Origin: a virus
Virus record (IMG/VR): IMGVR_UViG_3300043446_001634
Location: 1-58,945 of that record
Strand: one strand, 5' to 3'
DNA: 58,945 nucleotides
Part shown: in pieces, positions 1 through 7,978 of the stretch
Layout: each line of letters opens with the position of its first letter
How positions within the stretch are numbered: position 1 is the first letter of the stretch
The notes under the pieces: generated by a model
What the model was told of the DNA's origin: nothing
The model's input: the letters and a program-made list of their open reading frames with translations, nothing else
Databases searched by the model: none
Translations under genes and position numbers: made by a program

Positions 1-418
1 GACCACGCGGAATGCCACGTGGTCCAGACTTACCATCGTTGGTAAGCCGTACTGGTTCTGCTCCGGGTGGAGAAAACTTCTTTCCTTCAGACTCCAATTG
101 TATACCAGTTAAGAGGTTAAATTCTTTAGGCCATACATAATCACCCGGATTTATTCGCTCTCCTTTATGCACGCCTCTGCTATACGAACGTTTGTTTTGG
201 CGAGCAACAGCATCAAGCATTTTATCTTGACGGCGATTTGATGACATCGTACCAAGATAACCATCTGGATAAGATGTGTCTGGTGAGGCACCAAAGGCCG
301 CTAACATCCTGTCTTTTGGACTACGAAAAGAAGGAGCGGGACCCAACAGGGGTGCGGTTTCTCCACTATAAGGATCGTACCCACCACTCCAGTTGTTAAA
401 TGTTTGCTGATTAGCCAT
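1..418 (-). CDS. Hypothetical protein, C-terminus beyond window edge
   Basis: An open frame starts at the ATG at 416-418 and runs without a stop to base 1, giving 139 full codons. The visible protein begins MANQQTFNNWSGGYDPYSG and is rich in Gly, Pro, Asn and Arg, with no transmembrane segment or motif I recognise. Its start abuts the stop of the 46-aa ORF upstream, as expected in a tight operon, with only a weak AGGAC ribosome site. I cannot assign a function. A disordered, virion-associated or internal protein would fit the composition, but this is a guess. The frame is open at the edge, so true length is unknown. Confidence 0.7.
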   Translation of the reverse strand, partial: MANQQTFNNWSGGYDPYSGETAPLLGPAPSFRSPKDRMLAAFGASPDTSYPDGYLGTMSSNRRQDKMLDAVARQNKRSYSRGVHKGERINPGDYVWPKEFNLLTGIQLESEGKKFSPPGAEPVRLTNDGKSGPRGIPRG

Positions 419-559
419 TTATCGTGTCTGTCCTGAGGATTGACCAAAACTTGATAGCAGACCGCCCTGACCGCCACCCACATTGGAGATGGGTTTAATA
501 CTGTCAGCCTTCGTAGAAGTCTTCTTCTTCTTCGTACCTTTCTTTTTTGCGGTCGGCAT
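419..559 (-). CDS. Small basic protein (46 aa)
   Basis: A 46-codon ORF starts with ATG at 557-559 and ends with TAA at 419-421, directly against the next start at 418. It opens MPTAKKKGTKKKKTSTKAD, so the N-terminal third is almost all Lys and Thr, followed by a Gly/Gln/Ser-rich tail. The composition suggests a nucleic-acid-binding or disordered peptide. It overlaps the ORF at 504-659 by 56 bases in another frame, so at least one of the two needs experimental support. No family recognised. Confidence 0.5.
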   Translation of the reverse strand: MPTAKKKGTKKKKTSTKADSIKPISNVGGGQGGLLSSFGQSSGQTR

Positions 560-659
560 TCTTTCGCTTCTTTCCACGTTGGTACATTTCGTTTACAGAG
601 TAAGCGTAAGGATCAAAGTCGTCCTCTTCCCACTTATCATAATTTCTTAACTTTGTCAT
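504..659 (-). CDS. Small charged protein (51 aa)
   Basis: A 51-codon ORF runs from ATG at 657-659 to TGA at 504-506. It begins MTKLRNYDKWEEDDFDPYAY and ends in a run of Lys/Arg then Glu/Asp (KKERYEEEEDFYEG), a strongly segregated charge pattern. It lies just downstream of the SpoVS-like gene on the same strand and overlaps the basic ORF at 419-559. Unknown function. The regular aromatic/acidic N-terminus looks more gene-like than a random frame, but the overlap keeps confidence moderate. Confidence 0.5.
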   Translation of the reverse strand: MTKLRNYDKWEEDDFDPYAYSVNEMYQRGKKRKNADRKKERYEEEEDFYEG

Positions 660-679
660 ATCTTTATATTACTAGTTTA

Positions 680-964
680 TCACTCACGGACTACGGGTTT
701 GAAAGACATCGCAGATATGGTGGAACCATCTTCTCCAGTTATGTCATCAAAACCAATCACATACACAACATCAATGCCGCGTGGGGCAACAAAACCACGA
801 GCAATAGCACAAGCCTTAACTGCTTGGTTTACTGCGCTGGCCCCTATGGCTCGTATTCGCGGAGACTGGCCTGCTACAACGCTACGGGCAACAATAGAAC
901 CAACACTTTGTGGATTGCTGCTTCCAGAAACCTTGATAATATCTTCTGCATTTGTGTTTGTCAT
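680..964 (-). CDS. SpoVS-like (stage V sporulation protein S family) protein
   Basis: The 94-aa product matches the SpoVS family along its length: a VSGSSNPQSVGSIVARSVV segment near residues 12-30, then the hallmark block around residues 38-62 (IRAIGASAVNQAVKACAIARG) followed by FVAPRGID, and a C-terminal strand. SpoVS proteins are small Alba-like proteins. In Bacillus SpoVS affects sporulation and septation, and its biochemical role is unclear. A clear AGGAG ribosome site sits 7 bases before the ATG at 962-964. It is the last well-recognised gene of the leftmost minus-strand operon, behind a nuclease gene. In a phage it may bind nucleic acid or alter host development or division. That role is inference; the family call is strong. 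Confidence 0.85.
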   Translation of the reverse strand: MTNTNAEDIIKVSGSSNPQSVGSIVARSVVAGQSPRIRAIGASAVNQAVKACAIARGFVAPRGIDVVYVIGFDDITGEDGSTISAMSFKPVVRE

Positions 965-1008
965 TTTATTCTCCTAAAGGCTCAAGTTATACAAACAACT
1001 TAAGTATT

Positions 1009-1374
1009 TTAGAAGAAACCACCTACCTTTAGTAGGTCAATAAGATCGTCAAGACGCATAACAGCATAATTATCACCAATGGCTGCTTTACCCTTACCAA
1101 TGCGTTTAACAACAAGCACAGGAAGACCGTCACCCAGTCTGTCTGCCTGTTCTACTGTGGCGTTAAGCCAACCGCTAAGGTCATGAGACTTCTGGTTTTT
1201 ACATTGTATAGCAACCTTCTTACCAGTAAGACCGTTGCGTATACCATTTATGTCACCAGTGTCTTCACCAGACTTGAGAGCGGTTCTATGTGCATCAAGA
1301 AAACCAGACTCGTTAAGGTAGTCCTTGATGAGGGTTTCAAACGAGGTTCCTTTTTGTTTCGCTTTATTAGCCAC
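1009..1374 (-). CDS. Holliday-junction-resolvase-like PD-(D/E)XK nuclease
   Basis: I place the start at the GTG at 1372-1374, overlapping the stop of the upstream gene by 8 bases with GAGG before it; the frame is open further upstream but that part overlaps its neighbour. The 121-aa product opens VANKAKQKGTSFETLIKDYL and keeps the expected nuclease order: an early FE glutamate, a GDINGI aspartate, and the IQCKNQ strand carrying the E/Q-x-K-type lysine. This pattern is that of short resolvases common in actinobacteriophages. Such enzymes cut branched DNA and prepare concatemers for packaging. It sits with other recombination genes (RecA, Cas4-like nuclease). The exact substrate is not visible from sequence. 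Confidence 0.68.
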   Translation of the reverse strand: MANKAKQKGTSFETLIKDYLNESGFLDAHRTALKSGEDTGDINGIRNGLTGKKVAIQCKNQKSHDLSGWLNATVEQADRLGDGLPVLVVKRIGKGKAAIGDNYAVMRLDDLIDLLKVGGFF

Positions 1375-1672
1375 GGAAAGCCTCATCGTATGAATTAAGG
1401 ACCGTATCCCATTCATCCTCAGTAACAAAACCAGACTCACTACGACGCATGACATCTACCGTACTGGTCAACATAGTACGCAGTCGTTCAATCTCATCGG
1501 CGGCTCTTGTAAGCAAATCTGAACCATACACTAAGACCTTAAACTGTGGAGCACGTGCCCTACACTCTTCTACAACATCACCGGGAAATGAAGGTTGTTG
1601 ACTACGTGTTGACCGGTTGGCACAATAATCACAGGGCATAGGCCAACCGCAATAAGAACAAGTTTCTTTCAT
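1367..1672 (-). CDS. Hypothetical CxxC-motif protein
   Basis: The 101-aa product carries four cysteines in a compact N-terminal block (CSYCGWPMPCDYC, residues 5-17), a plausible zinc site, and a later helical segment (AADEIERLRTML) common in small phage proteins. Its ATG overlaps the thyX stop by four bases (ATGA), so translation is probably coupled. It lies between ThyX and the resolvase-like nuclease. No function can be assigned. A small metal-stabilised adaptor or DNA-binding protein is possible. Confidence 0.65.
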   Translation of the reverse strand: MKETCSYCGWPMPCDYCANRSTRSQQPSFPGDVVEECRARAPQFKVLVYGSDLLTRAADEIERLRTMLTSTVDVMRRSESGFVTEDEWDTVLNSYDEAFRG

Positions 1673-2325
1673 GGTGCCACTCTACCATGTGCTACCCATG
1701 CTTCGTATGTATGAGGCATTTTATTAGCGAAATGTAGTTCCACATCATTTGCATACTGCCTTATTTCTGCTTGAGCATTTTTATCAGTACGCAGTGATAA
1801 AAAGTTCATAAGACTTCTAGCGTTTACTGTCCAATAGAATTCAGTAAAAGTACCCATAGGCAAAACAGTTCGTGCTATCTCTTTAGCAACACCAATACTA
1901 AGTAAGTATTTGTACGTTCTATAGGAGTGATCATTTGCTTCGTAGATAGTGTCAGCCGCTTCTTTTTGAATATCATAAGGCAGTGGCTCAAAGACATAAG
2001 AACCCGGCTTTCCAACCTGTGTACGCACGGAAAGCACTTCAGGTACCCATGCTCCCGGTTCTACTTCTGTGTACCTAGCACTAAACTCATTAAACGAACC
2101 AATACGATGTCTGAACCACTCCCTTGCTACAAAGATAGGACAACGAACGTGGAAACGGAAAGCGTTATGTTCAAAGGGAGTACCGTGACGCTCTCTCATT
2201 AAAAATTCTATGAGTTTGACATCACCATCATCTAGATAACTTTTTTGTTTACCAAAGGATACTCGGGCTGAATTAACCACCGACAGGTCGTCAGCCATAC
2301 ATGCGTCAAGATGTACAAAAGTCAT
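1669..2325 (-). CDS. thyX: Flavin-dependent thymidylate synthase ThyX
   Basis: The 218-aa protein has the ThyX signature RHRIGSFNEFSAR at residues 72-84, matching RHRx7S, which binds FAD and dUMP. Length fits the family. ThyX makes dTMP from dUMP with methylene-tetrahydrofolate and NAD(P)H, so it secures thymidine for phage DNA synthesis without relying on the host enzyme. Flanking residues such as HGTPFEHNAFRFHV and the C-terminal RSLMNFLSLR segment also match. The gene is coupled by ATGA overlaps to both neighbours (start region with 2322, stop with 1672). The call is firm. Confidence 0.95.
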   Translation of the reverse strand: MTFVHLDACMADDLSVVNSARVSFGKQKSYLDDGDVKLIEFLMRERHGTPFEHNAFRFHVRCPIFVAREWFRHRIGSFNEFSARYTEVEPGAWVPEVLSVRTQVGKPGSYVFEPLPYDIQKEAADTIYEANDHSYRTYKYLLSIGVAKEIARTVLPMGTFTEFYWTVNARSLMNFLSLRTDKNAQAEIRQYANDVELHFANKMPHTYEAWVAHGRVAP

Positions 2326-2825
2326 GCGTTAAACCTCAACCCTCTATTATCTCTTGGTGCTGCTGATATACGGCGGCTCAATTCCCGTGATAGCAATTGA
2401 GCACCTCGTTCGCACCTATCAAATACAGATTCAACTAACTTTCTGTAGGCACGGGCTTCAAGGTGAGTATTCTGCTGCGATACGACACGTGAGTCAATAT
2501 CACGACGTGCCTTAGCAATAGTAACCCGGTCACCCTTGGCATCTGCACCCCACTGTTCGATTAGCACCTTTGCTTCTATCAATCGACAGTTATTGGCTTC
2601 TCTCTCTTCTGATACTTCTGCTAAAACCATATCGGCCTTAGCATATGAAACCCATGCCATAAACTTTGTGTACAACTCCATCAAGTCAGAGTCAGATAGG
2701 TCATCCAAGTATTGTGGCATCTCTGGAATATCATTATCTGGCTTGTCTGGGAGAGAGAATTTCATTGTGAATCGTTGTTCAGCATCTTGAACTGGATCGT
2801 TATTCCTGTGGAGTACTCTTGCCAT
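2322..2825 (-). CDS. Hypothetical protein, helical, recombination region
   Basis: The likely start is the ATG at 2823-2825 because AAGGAGG lies 9 bases upstream; the frame extends further but without such a site and inside the neighbour. The 167-aa product is acidic at the N-terminus and strongly helical afterwards, with many Arg/Glu pairs and no Cys. It overlaps the 3' end of the Cas4-like nuclease gene by 26 bases and its stop overlaps the thyX start, so it belongs to the nucleotide/recombination operon. I do not recognise the family. Confidence 0.68.
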   Translation of the reverse strand: MARVLHRNNDPVQDAEQRFTMKFSLPDKPDNDIPEMPQYLDDLSDSDLMELYTKFMAWVSYAKADMVLAEVSEEREANNCRLIEAKVLIEQWGADAKGDRVTIAKARRDIDSRVVSQQNTHLEARAYRKLVESVFDRCERGAQLLSRELSRRISAAPRDNRGLRFNA

Positions 2826-3687
2826 TCCAACAGACCTCCTTGTAGGGACAGAATCTACAACCATTACACTTATCGTTGGTCGCCCATTCAGGACGTTCAG
2901 GAACTGTGTCACTCTCAAGATGCGACATGACTATTTTACAGTTATTAAGTACTTCGGTAATTTGCTCTGGTTGATACCGAACTTCAAACTCTTTTACCTG
3001 CTGTGTCGGTTTCCACTCATAGATAAATATGATCGTGTCAATCTTTCGACAGTGCATGTAAAGGTTGCCTTGTCGTAGATGAGAAGGAAATGGGGTCTTG
3101 ATACTGTCCCAGAGTCCATCAATGGTTAATTCGTTGTTGGCGTATGCCTCATACAGAGAAGGCTTCTCCCAGCGAACGGTACCTACACCTACCGACTTAA
3201 TCTCAATAAGGGCACGGCCTTTTTCATCCTCAATTTCACCATCAGCGTGCCCAATAATATGGTGCTCATCGTCACGCAAAGGAACTTCGCGATACCGAAT
3301 ACGCTTAGAAGAGCATAGAATGCACTCAGTTGGCGACTTTGCGTTCCACATGTTGTCGCACTCATCACAAGCCCAAACACCCCAAAGAACACCGGCATTG
3401 TGTAACCAGTTTTGCCATTTCCTGTGGATATTATTACCTTCTTCAAAAACATTGAGTCTGGAAAAGGAATAGTTTTCTTGAGCCTCTTGATACTTCTTTA
3501 TCTTGTACCACGCACTGCGTGTGCAGAAATGACGCTTTGATAGTTCGCTAGGATGTAAGTAATTGGTATCCCTGTGTTGGTTTTTCTCACGATATTCCAT
3601 CATGAGGGTTTTCTGAGCCAGAGGGATAACACGACCCTTAGTTTTCATTAACTTTTTGTAGTCTTTTAAATACCACGGCTGTGTCAT
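2800..3687 (-). CDS. Cas4/RecB-like PD-(D/E)XK exonuclease with cysteine cluster
   Basis: The 295-aa protein shows a RecB-type nuclease core: GHADGEIED followed by ALIEIKSV (D...ExK active site near residues 146-164) and a later HLRQGNLYM segment (Q motif). Two cysteine groups are present: a middle zinc-ribbon-like pair set (CDECDNMW and CILCSSK) and a C-terminal CNGCRFCPYKEVCW. With CTRSAW near residue 56, the latter resembles the Fe-S cluster arrangement of Cas4/AddB nucleases. Such enzymes resect DNA ends. Located beside recA-like and resolvase-like genes, it probably acts in phage recombination. No cas genes are nearby, so it is not part of a CRISPR system here. Confidence 0.75.
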   Translation of the reverse strand: MTQPWYLKDYKKLMKTKGRVIPLAQKTLMMEYREKNQHRDTNYLHPSELSKRHFCTRSAWYKIKKYQEAQENYSFSRLNVFEEGNNIHRKWQNWLHNAGVLWGVWACDECDNMWNAKSPTECILCSSKRIRYREVPLRDDEHHIIGHADGEIEDEKGRALIEIKSVGVGTVRWEKPSLYEAYANNELTIDGLWDSIKTPFPSHLRQGNLYMHCRKIDTIIFIYEWKPTQQVKEFEVRYQPEQITEVLNNCKIVMSHLESDTVPERPEWATNDKCNGCRFCPYKEVCWNGKSTPQE

Positions 3688-3718
3688 TTATTAATTAAAC
3701 TCACCACAACTGGTTTGT

Positions 3719-4051
3719 TTACTCTCCAATCAGTTCAAGAAAGTCATCTTCTATCAAGACTACATAGGATTTTAGATTGATATCAAACTGAAGTACAGGG
3801 ATACGGCTCTCAAGAATGGATCTTTTTTCAAGATCTCTTAGATCAACGGCTTTTATAGTATACGATTTAACATTGTCAGTAAACTTGTTTTCAATAAGAA
3901 ACATTTCTGAACGTACATCATTCTTACGAAGCCATCCAGAACCTGACCCGGCGTTGCGACTACCCTTGTACTTGTCAGCGGTTCGTTCTTCTTGTTTCTT
4001 GCTTTTCTTATTAATGTATTTGCGGTCGTTGCTACTGTCACCAATGATCAT
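3719..4051 (-). CDS. Putative PD-(D/E)XK endonuclease / resolvase
   Basis: The 110-aa product contains SGWLRKNDVRSEMFLIENKF around residues 38-57: an aspartate followed by a strand with the ExK pair (IENK), the minimal PD-(D/E)XK core, then PVLQFDI and YVVLIEDDFLEL strands. This layout recurs in small phage nucleases annotated as Holliday junction resolvases. The start overlaps the recA stop by ATGA (4048-4051), indicating coupled translation. This would be the third nuclease of the same superfamily within 3 kb. Function is inferred from motif order only. Confidence 0.58.
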   Translation of the reverse strand: MIIGDSSNDRKYINKKSKKQEERTADKYKGSRNAGSGSGWLRKNDVRSEMFLIENKFTDNVKSYTIKAVDLRDLEKRSILESRIPVLQFDINLKSYVVLIEDDFLELIGE

Positions 4052-5070
4052 CGCAAGAAAACCTTTCTCGCCTCTTCAACAAGGGCATCCTTGAGATCTA
4101 TCTCTGACCTCACAGCAGCGATAAGTGCATCCTTACCTTGCCACTTACTATCGTTATAGGAATAATAAGCACCAGCACGCTTAATAATATCTGTGGAAAT
4201 ACAGATGTTTACTACATCCTTAACGGTGTCATACTCTCCGAGTGAAAAGCCATTAGAATCTGCAAAGTAAAAGTCAACTACGGCAACCTGCTGAGGGCGG
4301 TAGGACTTGTTCTTCAAAGTACGGGCCTTGACAGTCTGTCCTACTGCTTCGTCCTTTTCTTTGAGCCACTCATCTCGCTTAACCTCAACGCGAGTGAAGT
4401 AGTGGAAATTCTTAGCCTTGCCACCGGGAGTTGTACGGTTGTCACCGTACATGACACCAATCTTCTCACGCCACTGGTTAATGATAAGACCTGTACATGG
4501 TCGATCTTCTTGAATAAGGGATCGCTTCTGGGCCTTTCCTGATTTGCGGAAGAACTTGCCAGTAAGACGAGCACCTAGACCCATAGTGAACTCGTCCATC
4601 ATCTTCTCTGCCTCATCACCCGGAACAAGTGCAGGTAGTGAATCAATCACGATGCAGTCAACGGCACGGTTGTCCAGAGCACGGATAACGAGGTCAAAGG
4701 CATGCTCCATTACATTCGTCTCTACCACCCATAGGCGTTCTAGATCAACACCAATGGCCTTGGCATACTGCGGAACGTATTCCTCAGCAGCAATCCACAT
4801 AGCACACCATTCCGGGTCAAGGGCTTGATTGGCGGCTATGGTCTTATAAGCCAAGGCTGTCTTACCACTGCTTTCATCGCCAATGATCTCTGACCATTGG
4901 TTTGCGGGCCAGCCACCACCAAGCATCAAGTCAAAAGCGAGAACACCTGTGGTAATCCGGGGTATTTCTTCTTTGACTTCACTGCCTCGTACAACAATGT
5001 CTTCACCGTACTTCTTATTAATAGAAGTAATAATATATTCAAGAGTCTCACGACTCTCATTTTTTGACAC
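4048..5070 (-). CDS. RecA-like recombinase
   Basis: The 340-aa protein has the RecA ATPase core: Walker A GDESSGKT at residues 64-71, Walker B strand CIVIDSLPAL near 139-148, and the QWREKIGVMYGDNRTTPGGKA segment near the L2 loop region. Length fits RecA/UvsX. It would form filaments on ssDNA and promote strand exchange, replication restart and concatemer formation. An ATGA overlap links it to the downstream small nuclease, and the zinc-ribbon gene precedes it with a 13-base gap. The N- and C-terminal domains differ from bacterial RecA, typical for phage versions. Confidence 0.92.
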   Translation of the reverse strand: MSKNESRETLEYIITSINKKYGEDIVVRGSEVKEEIPRITTGVLAFDLMLGGGWPANQWSEIIGDESSGKTALAYKTIAANQALDPEWCAMWIAAEEYVPQYAKAIGVDLERLWVVETNVMEHAFDLVIRALDNRAVDCIVIDSLPALVPGDEAEKMMDEFTMGLGARLTGKFFRKSGKAQKRSLIQEDRPCTGLIINQWREKIGVMYGDNRTTPGGKAKNFHYFTRVEVKRDEWLKEKDEAVGQTVKARTLKNKSYRPQQVAVVDFYFADSNGFSLGEYDTVKDVVNICISTDIIKRAGAYYSYNDSKWQGKDALIAAVRSEIDLKDALVEEARKVFLR

Positions 5071-5083
5071 GTTAATCTCCTAA

Positions 5084-5482
5084 TTATCCCCAGTTAGATT
5101 CGGTACCTTGGGTGTACAGACCTGTCCAACCACATTCAAAACAGCGTGGTGCTGGACTCTTTCCTTGAATTGTAGTGTTTCCGTTACGGGAAACACGGCT
5201 AAAAACATGCTGGCTTCCGCACTCCGGGCAATACATATTTCCCTCTTTACGTGCTGCTTCTCCACCCTTCCACAGACGTATTGCATCTCCCATGTGTATC
5301 TCTTCAGTAGGGGGACGCTCTTCATCAAGAACACGCGCCTGTGGTTGCTGCTGTTGCTGTGGGTACTGAATCTGATGACCAATGCGAATGGGTGGCGATA
5401 CGGGTGGTACCGATGTGCGCGAAGACGGTGCTGGTGTATTTGGAGTGTTGGACAGTTTCCTTGCCCACCAATCGGATGCCAT
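5084..5482 (-). CDS. Zinc-ribbon protein
   Basis: The 132-aa protein has a Pro/Gln-rich, probably disordered N-terminal half (including a run of five Gln) and a C-terminal zinc ribbon with two CxxC-type pairs: CPECGSQHVFSR and CFECGWTGL. Its ATG overlaps the preceding TAA by one base (TAATG). Zinc ribbons of this type occur in proteins contacting nucleic acid or the transcription machinery, and position next to recA suggests DNA metabolism. The specific role is unknown. A competing frame at 5080-5382 lacks such motifs and is discounted. Confidence 0.72.
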   Translation of the reverse strand: MASDWWARKLSNTPNTPAPSSRTSVPPVSPPIRIGHQIQYPQQQQQPQARVLDEERPPTEEIHMGDAIRLWKGGEAARKEGNMYCPECGSQHVFSRVSRNGNTTIQGKSPAPRCFECGWTGLYTQGTESNWG

Positions 5483-5892
5483 TATTCCTCTCCCATTATG
5501 AGTTTCTTTATGTCTATAGAAGACGTTCCTTTACCCATATTATCAAGGTAGTCAATGTGTTGGGAATCAAAAAGATGTATCAAAGTAGCGATGGCATATG
5601 ACGTAACAAATACTCTAGACGCTTCCTCTTGTTCATCATTAAAGTTATTAACTTTAGAAGTTGTTTCTACTATCCAGTTAGCACACTTATGTATTTCATC
5701 AATAATACCTAGATCAAAAAGTACTAGCCATTTAGAAAGTACGTCCATAATTTCATGCTTTTGTACGTCTTCTGACGGTATTGAGAATCCAGAAAGGTGT
5801 GCCAGTTCCTGACCATTTGTAATAGAAAGAGAAAGATGAAAGTTTCTTTTTTCCAAAGATTCATTTCGTTCTATTGGTGCATCTTCCATCAT
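5482..5892 (-). CDS. Hypothetical helical protein
   Basis: The 136-aa product starts with two adjacent ATG codons (5892 or 5889) overlapping the polymerase stop, preceded by AAAGGGA. It is acidic and probably mostly helical (for example NWIVETTSKVNNFNDEQEEASRVFVTSYAIATLIHLF). No cysteine motif, transmembrane helix or catalytic signature is visible. It is translationally coupled to both polymerase and zinc-ribbon genes. No family recognised. Confidence 0.65.
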   Translation of the reverse strand: MMEDAPIERNESLEKRNFHLSLSITNGQELAHLSGFSIPSEDVQKHEIMDVLSKWLVLFDLGIIDEIHKCANWIVETTSKVNNFNDEQEEASRVFVTSYAIATLIHLFDSQHIDYLDNMGKGTSSIDIKKLIMGEE

Positions 5893-7976
5893 TTTCCCTT
5901 TGCGTCAGACCAACTATGTGCGGAGTGGCAGGACACCTTGATAGGTATTCCCTCAATGACTGTCCCATCTCCCATCGCTTTTGTAAATATGGGAATCATA
6001 TCAGCCACTTCCTCAGTAGGTACCATAACCACCAGTTCGTCGTGTACTTGCACCAACATCTTAGCATTTGTATTATTAAATGCTTCAAATACACCTATCA
6101 TTGCTTTTTTACAAATATCAGCAGCGGATCCCTGAACCACGGCGTTAATAGCCTGTCTTTCTGCACGTGCTTTTAGAGACATATCTGATGATGTGATGTC
6201 TGGAAGCCTACGTCGTCTTCCAGAAATGGTACTCACATATCCTTGTCGGATGGCCGTGTGTATAACAGACTGTTTCCAAACGGTGATACCTTTAAACTGC
6301 TTGTAGTAGTTTTCGATCACAAACCTTGCATGATCTATAGAAACACCGGTGGTGTTTGCCAACTTAGTTGGTCCTCCACCATATGCTGTGAGGAAGTTAA
6401 CACCTTTTCCCAGTTGTCTCTCTTCTGGAGTAACGTCTTTGGGATCCTTTTTCAGAATTAGGGCGGCGGCACCGGCATGGATGTCGGCACCAGTTTTAAA
6501 GAACTCGCTCATCTTTGGGTCGTGAGAAAACATGCACATTACACGCAACTCAATCTGATCATAGTCAGCAACTAACAGAGAGTAGCCGGGTGGTGCAACG
6601 AACAACTTACGAACACTACTGTCTCGTGGAATGTTTTGAAGGTTTGGGTTTGATGAGGACATACGTCCCGTTGTTGTCCTGTGGAGATGGAACGACGGGT
6701 GCAACTTTTGCTTATTAAGTTTTGTAAGAAGACTATCAACGTACGTTGATTTCATTTTCTTTGTTTCAGACCAATCAAGAAGCAAAGGAATGATTGGATG
6801 CTTTGCTTCCATAGCCCGTAGTGATTCCTCGTCAACGGAAGCAGCACCAGTTTTGGTTTGCTTACTTGACTTTAATCCTAAACCACCTTCTGATTTCTTA
6901 GAGAACAATAATTGTTGTTTATGTTTTGTGCTGTCTGGATTGAATCCGGGCGAAACGTAGGACAACATGGAAACAAGTAGATCATTTAGTTTCCCATCAA
7001 GTTCTTTGCCTAGTTTTGACATTGACCTTTTGTCTACATTGATCCCATTATTCTCCATATCCATAAGAACATGGAGAACTTGATTATCCTGTTCTAGACA
7101 AGCCACAAGGTCTGGCTTTGTCTTTATGCGATTCCACAGTTTTTTGTAGAGCAACCAAGTCCAACGGACATCTAGGTGTACGTACTCTGAGGCTTGAGCA
7201 AACGATACTTGATTAATTATCTTTCCAAGTTTTCCGTACCTGTGGTAGGGATCAAACCCGTCGAAGTTGTTGTGAAGCAATTTCTCCAAAGAGTAACCCG
7301 AAAGGTTTTCATCAAGGACGTGCTGCATGAGCATGGTGTCCATGTATGGACCGGGGGGTAGAGCATCGTAATACTTAGTAATAGATCTAGCATCAAACTT
7401 TACGTTGTGCCCGATCTTTAAAAGATCGCTAAAGAAAATTGTCTTCAATGTCTCAAAAACAACTGTCTTGTTTAGTTGTTCTGGTGGTTCGGTAAACTCG
7501 GCTGGTTTGTAGTACCGGGCTTTTGCCAGCGATTCCTTACCGCTTTTTAGGATGCTGCGATAACCCGGAGGTGGAACCGTACTACCATCACCACGTTCTT
7601 CTGGGGTGATTACCTTACCGTTCGGGTGACCCATAGGAATAGCCCATGATTTTCCATCAATGGCAATGCCTATCCAGAAAACCTCATTACGAAGGGGATC
7701 AAGTGCTAGTTGATTTTCCCACTTCGTTATTATTGTTTCTTTTGACCGTGCAAGTATGTCTGAACTAGTCGTTTTGAGACTCTTTTTATGTTCTTTCCAC
7801 TCATCTTCAATGAGTGAAAGCACGTCCTGATGTCGTTCTACTAATCCGCGTGTCTCTACGTCAAAACAAAACCTACCTGCCTCTTGTACCTCTGCTACAA
7901 CTTGCTGTAGTTGTTCAACTGTGTAAACGACAAGGGGGGCCGTATGGCCCCCCTCGTTGGGATCCCCCACCGACAT
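5889..7976 (-). CDS. DNA polymerase I (family A) with 3'-5' exonuclease
   Basis: The 695-aa protein carries exonuclease motifs FDVET (D39, E41), GHNVKFDA (D195) and YVHLD (Y265, D269), then polymerase motif A DYDQIELRV (471-479), motif B with R520, K524, F528 and YG, and motif C VHDE (644-647). It is therefore a complete proofreading replicative polymerase, without a 5'-3' exonuclease domain. Phe at the motif B position equivalent to E. coli F762 predicts discrimination against dideoxynucleotides. A GC-rich hairpin overlaps codons 8-15, and the ribosome site before the ATG is weak. The gene follows the SSB gene by two bases. Confidence 0.96.
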   Translation of the reverse strand: MSVGDPNEGGHTAPLVVYTVEQLQQVVAEVQEAGRFCFDVETRGLVERHQDVLSLIEDEWKEHKKSLKTTSSDILARSKETIITKWENQLALDPLRNEVFWIGIAIDGKSWAIPMGHPNGKVITPEERGDGSTVPPPGYRSILKSGKESLAKARYYKPAEFTEPPEQLNKTVVFETLKTIFFSDLLKIGHNVKFDARSITKYYDALPPGPYMDTMLMQHVLDENLSGYSLEKLLHNNFDGFDPYHRYGKLGKIINQVSFAQASEYVHLDVRWTWLLYKKLWNRIKTKPDLVACLEQDNQVLHVLMDMENNGINVDKRSMSKLGKELDGKLNDLLVSMLSYVSPGFNPDSTKHKQQLLFSKKSEGGLGLKSSKQTKTGAASVDEESLRAMEAKHPIIPLLLDWSETKKMKSTYVDSLLTKLNKQKLHPSFHLHRTTTGRMSSSNPNLQNIPRDSSVRKLFVAPPGYSLLVADYDQIELRVMCMFSHDPKMSEFFKTGADIHAGAAALILKKDPKDVTPEERQLGKGVNFLTAYGGGPTKLANTTGVSIDHARFVIENYYKQFKGITVWKQSVIHTAIRQGYVSTISGRRRRLPDITSSDMSLKARAERQAINAVVQGSAADICKKAMIGVFEAFNNTNAKMLVQVHDELVVMVPTEEVADMIPIFTKAMGDGTVIEGIPIKVSCHSAHSWSDAKGK
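7933..7954 (-). promoter_or_regulatory. GC-rich hairpin at start of polymerase gene
   Basis: A perfect 9-bp stem (AGGGGGGCC / GGCCCCCCT) with a 4-base loop lies within the first codons of the polymerase ORF, right after the SSB stop. On the minus strand it is followed by TTGTCGTTT, a poor U-tract. It could attenuate transcription between the abundant SSB and the scarcer polymerase, or mask translation initiation. No experiment is implied by the sequence. Confidence 0.5.
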
Positions 7977-7978
7977 GT

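Noticed and set aside
653-1003. 116-aa plus-strand ORF
   Set aside because: Lies opposite the SpoVS-like gene, whose family match and ribosome site are clear; its own sequence has no recognisable features.
5080-5382. 100-aa minus-strand ORF
   Set aside because: Shifted frame of the zinc-ribbon gene at 5084-5482, without its CxxC pairs.
7624-7634. Fourth iteron-like site GGGTGACCC in the polymerase gene
   Set aside because: Only half of the 18-bp iteron is present, once, far from the initiator; probably chance.
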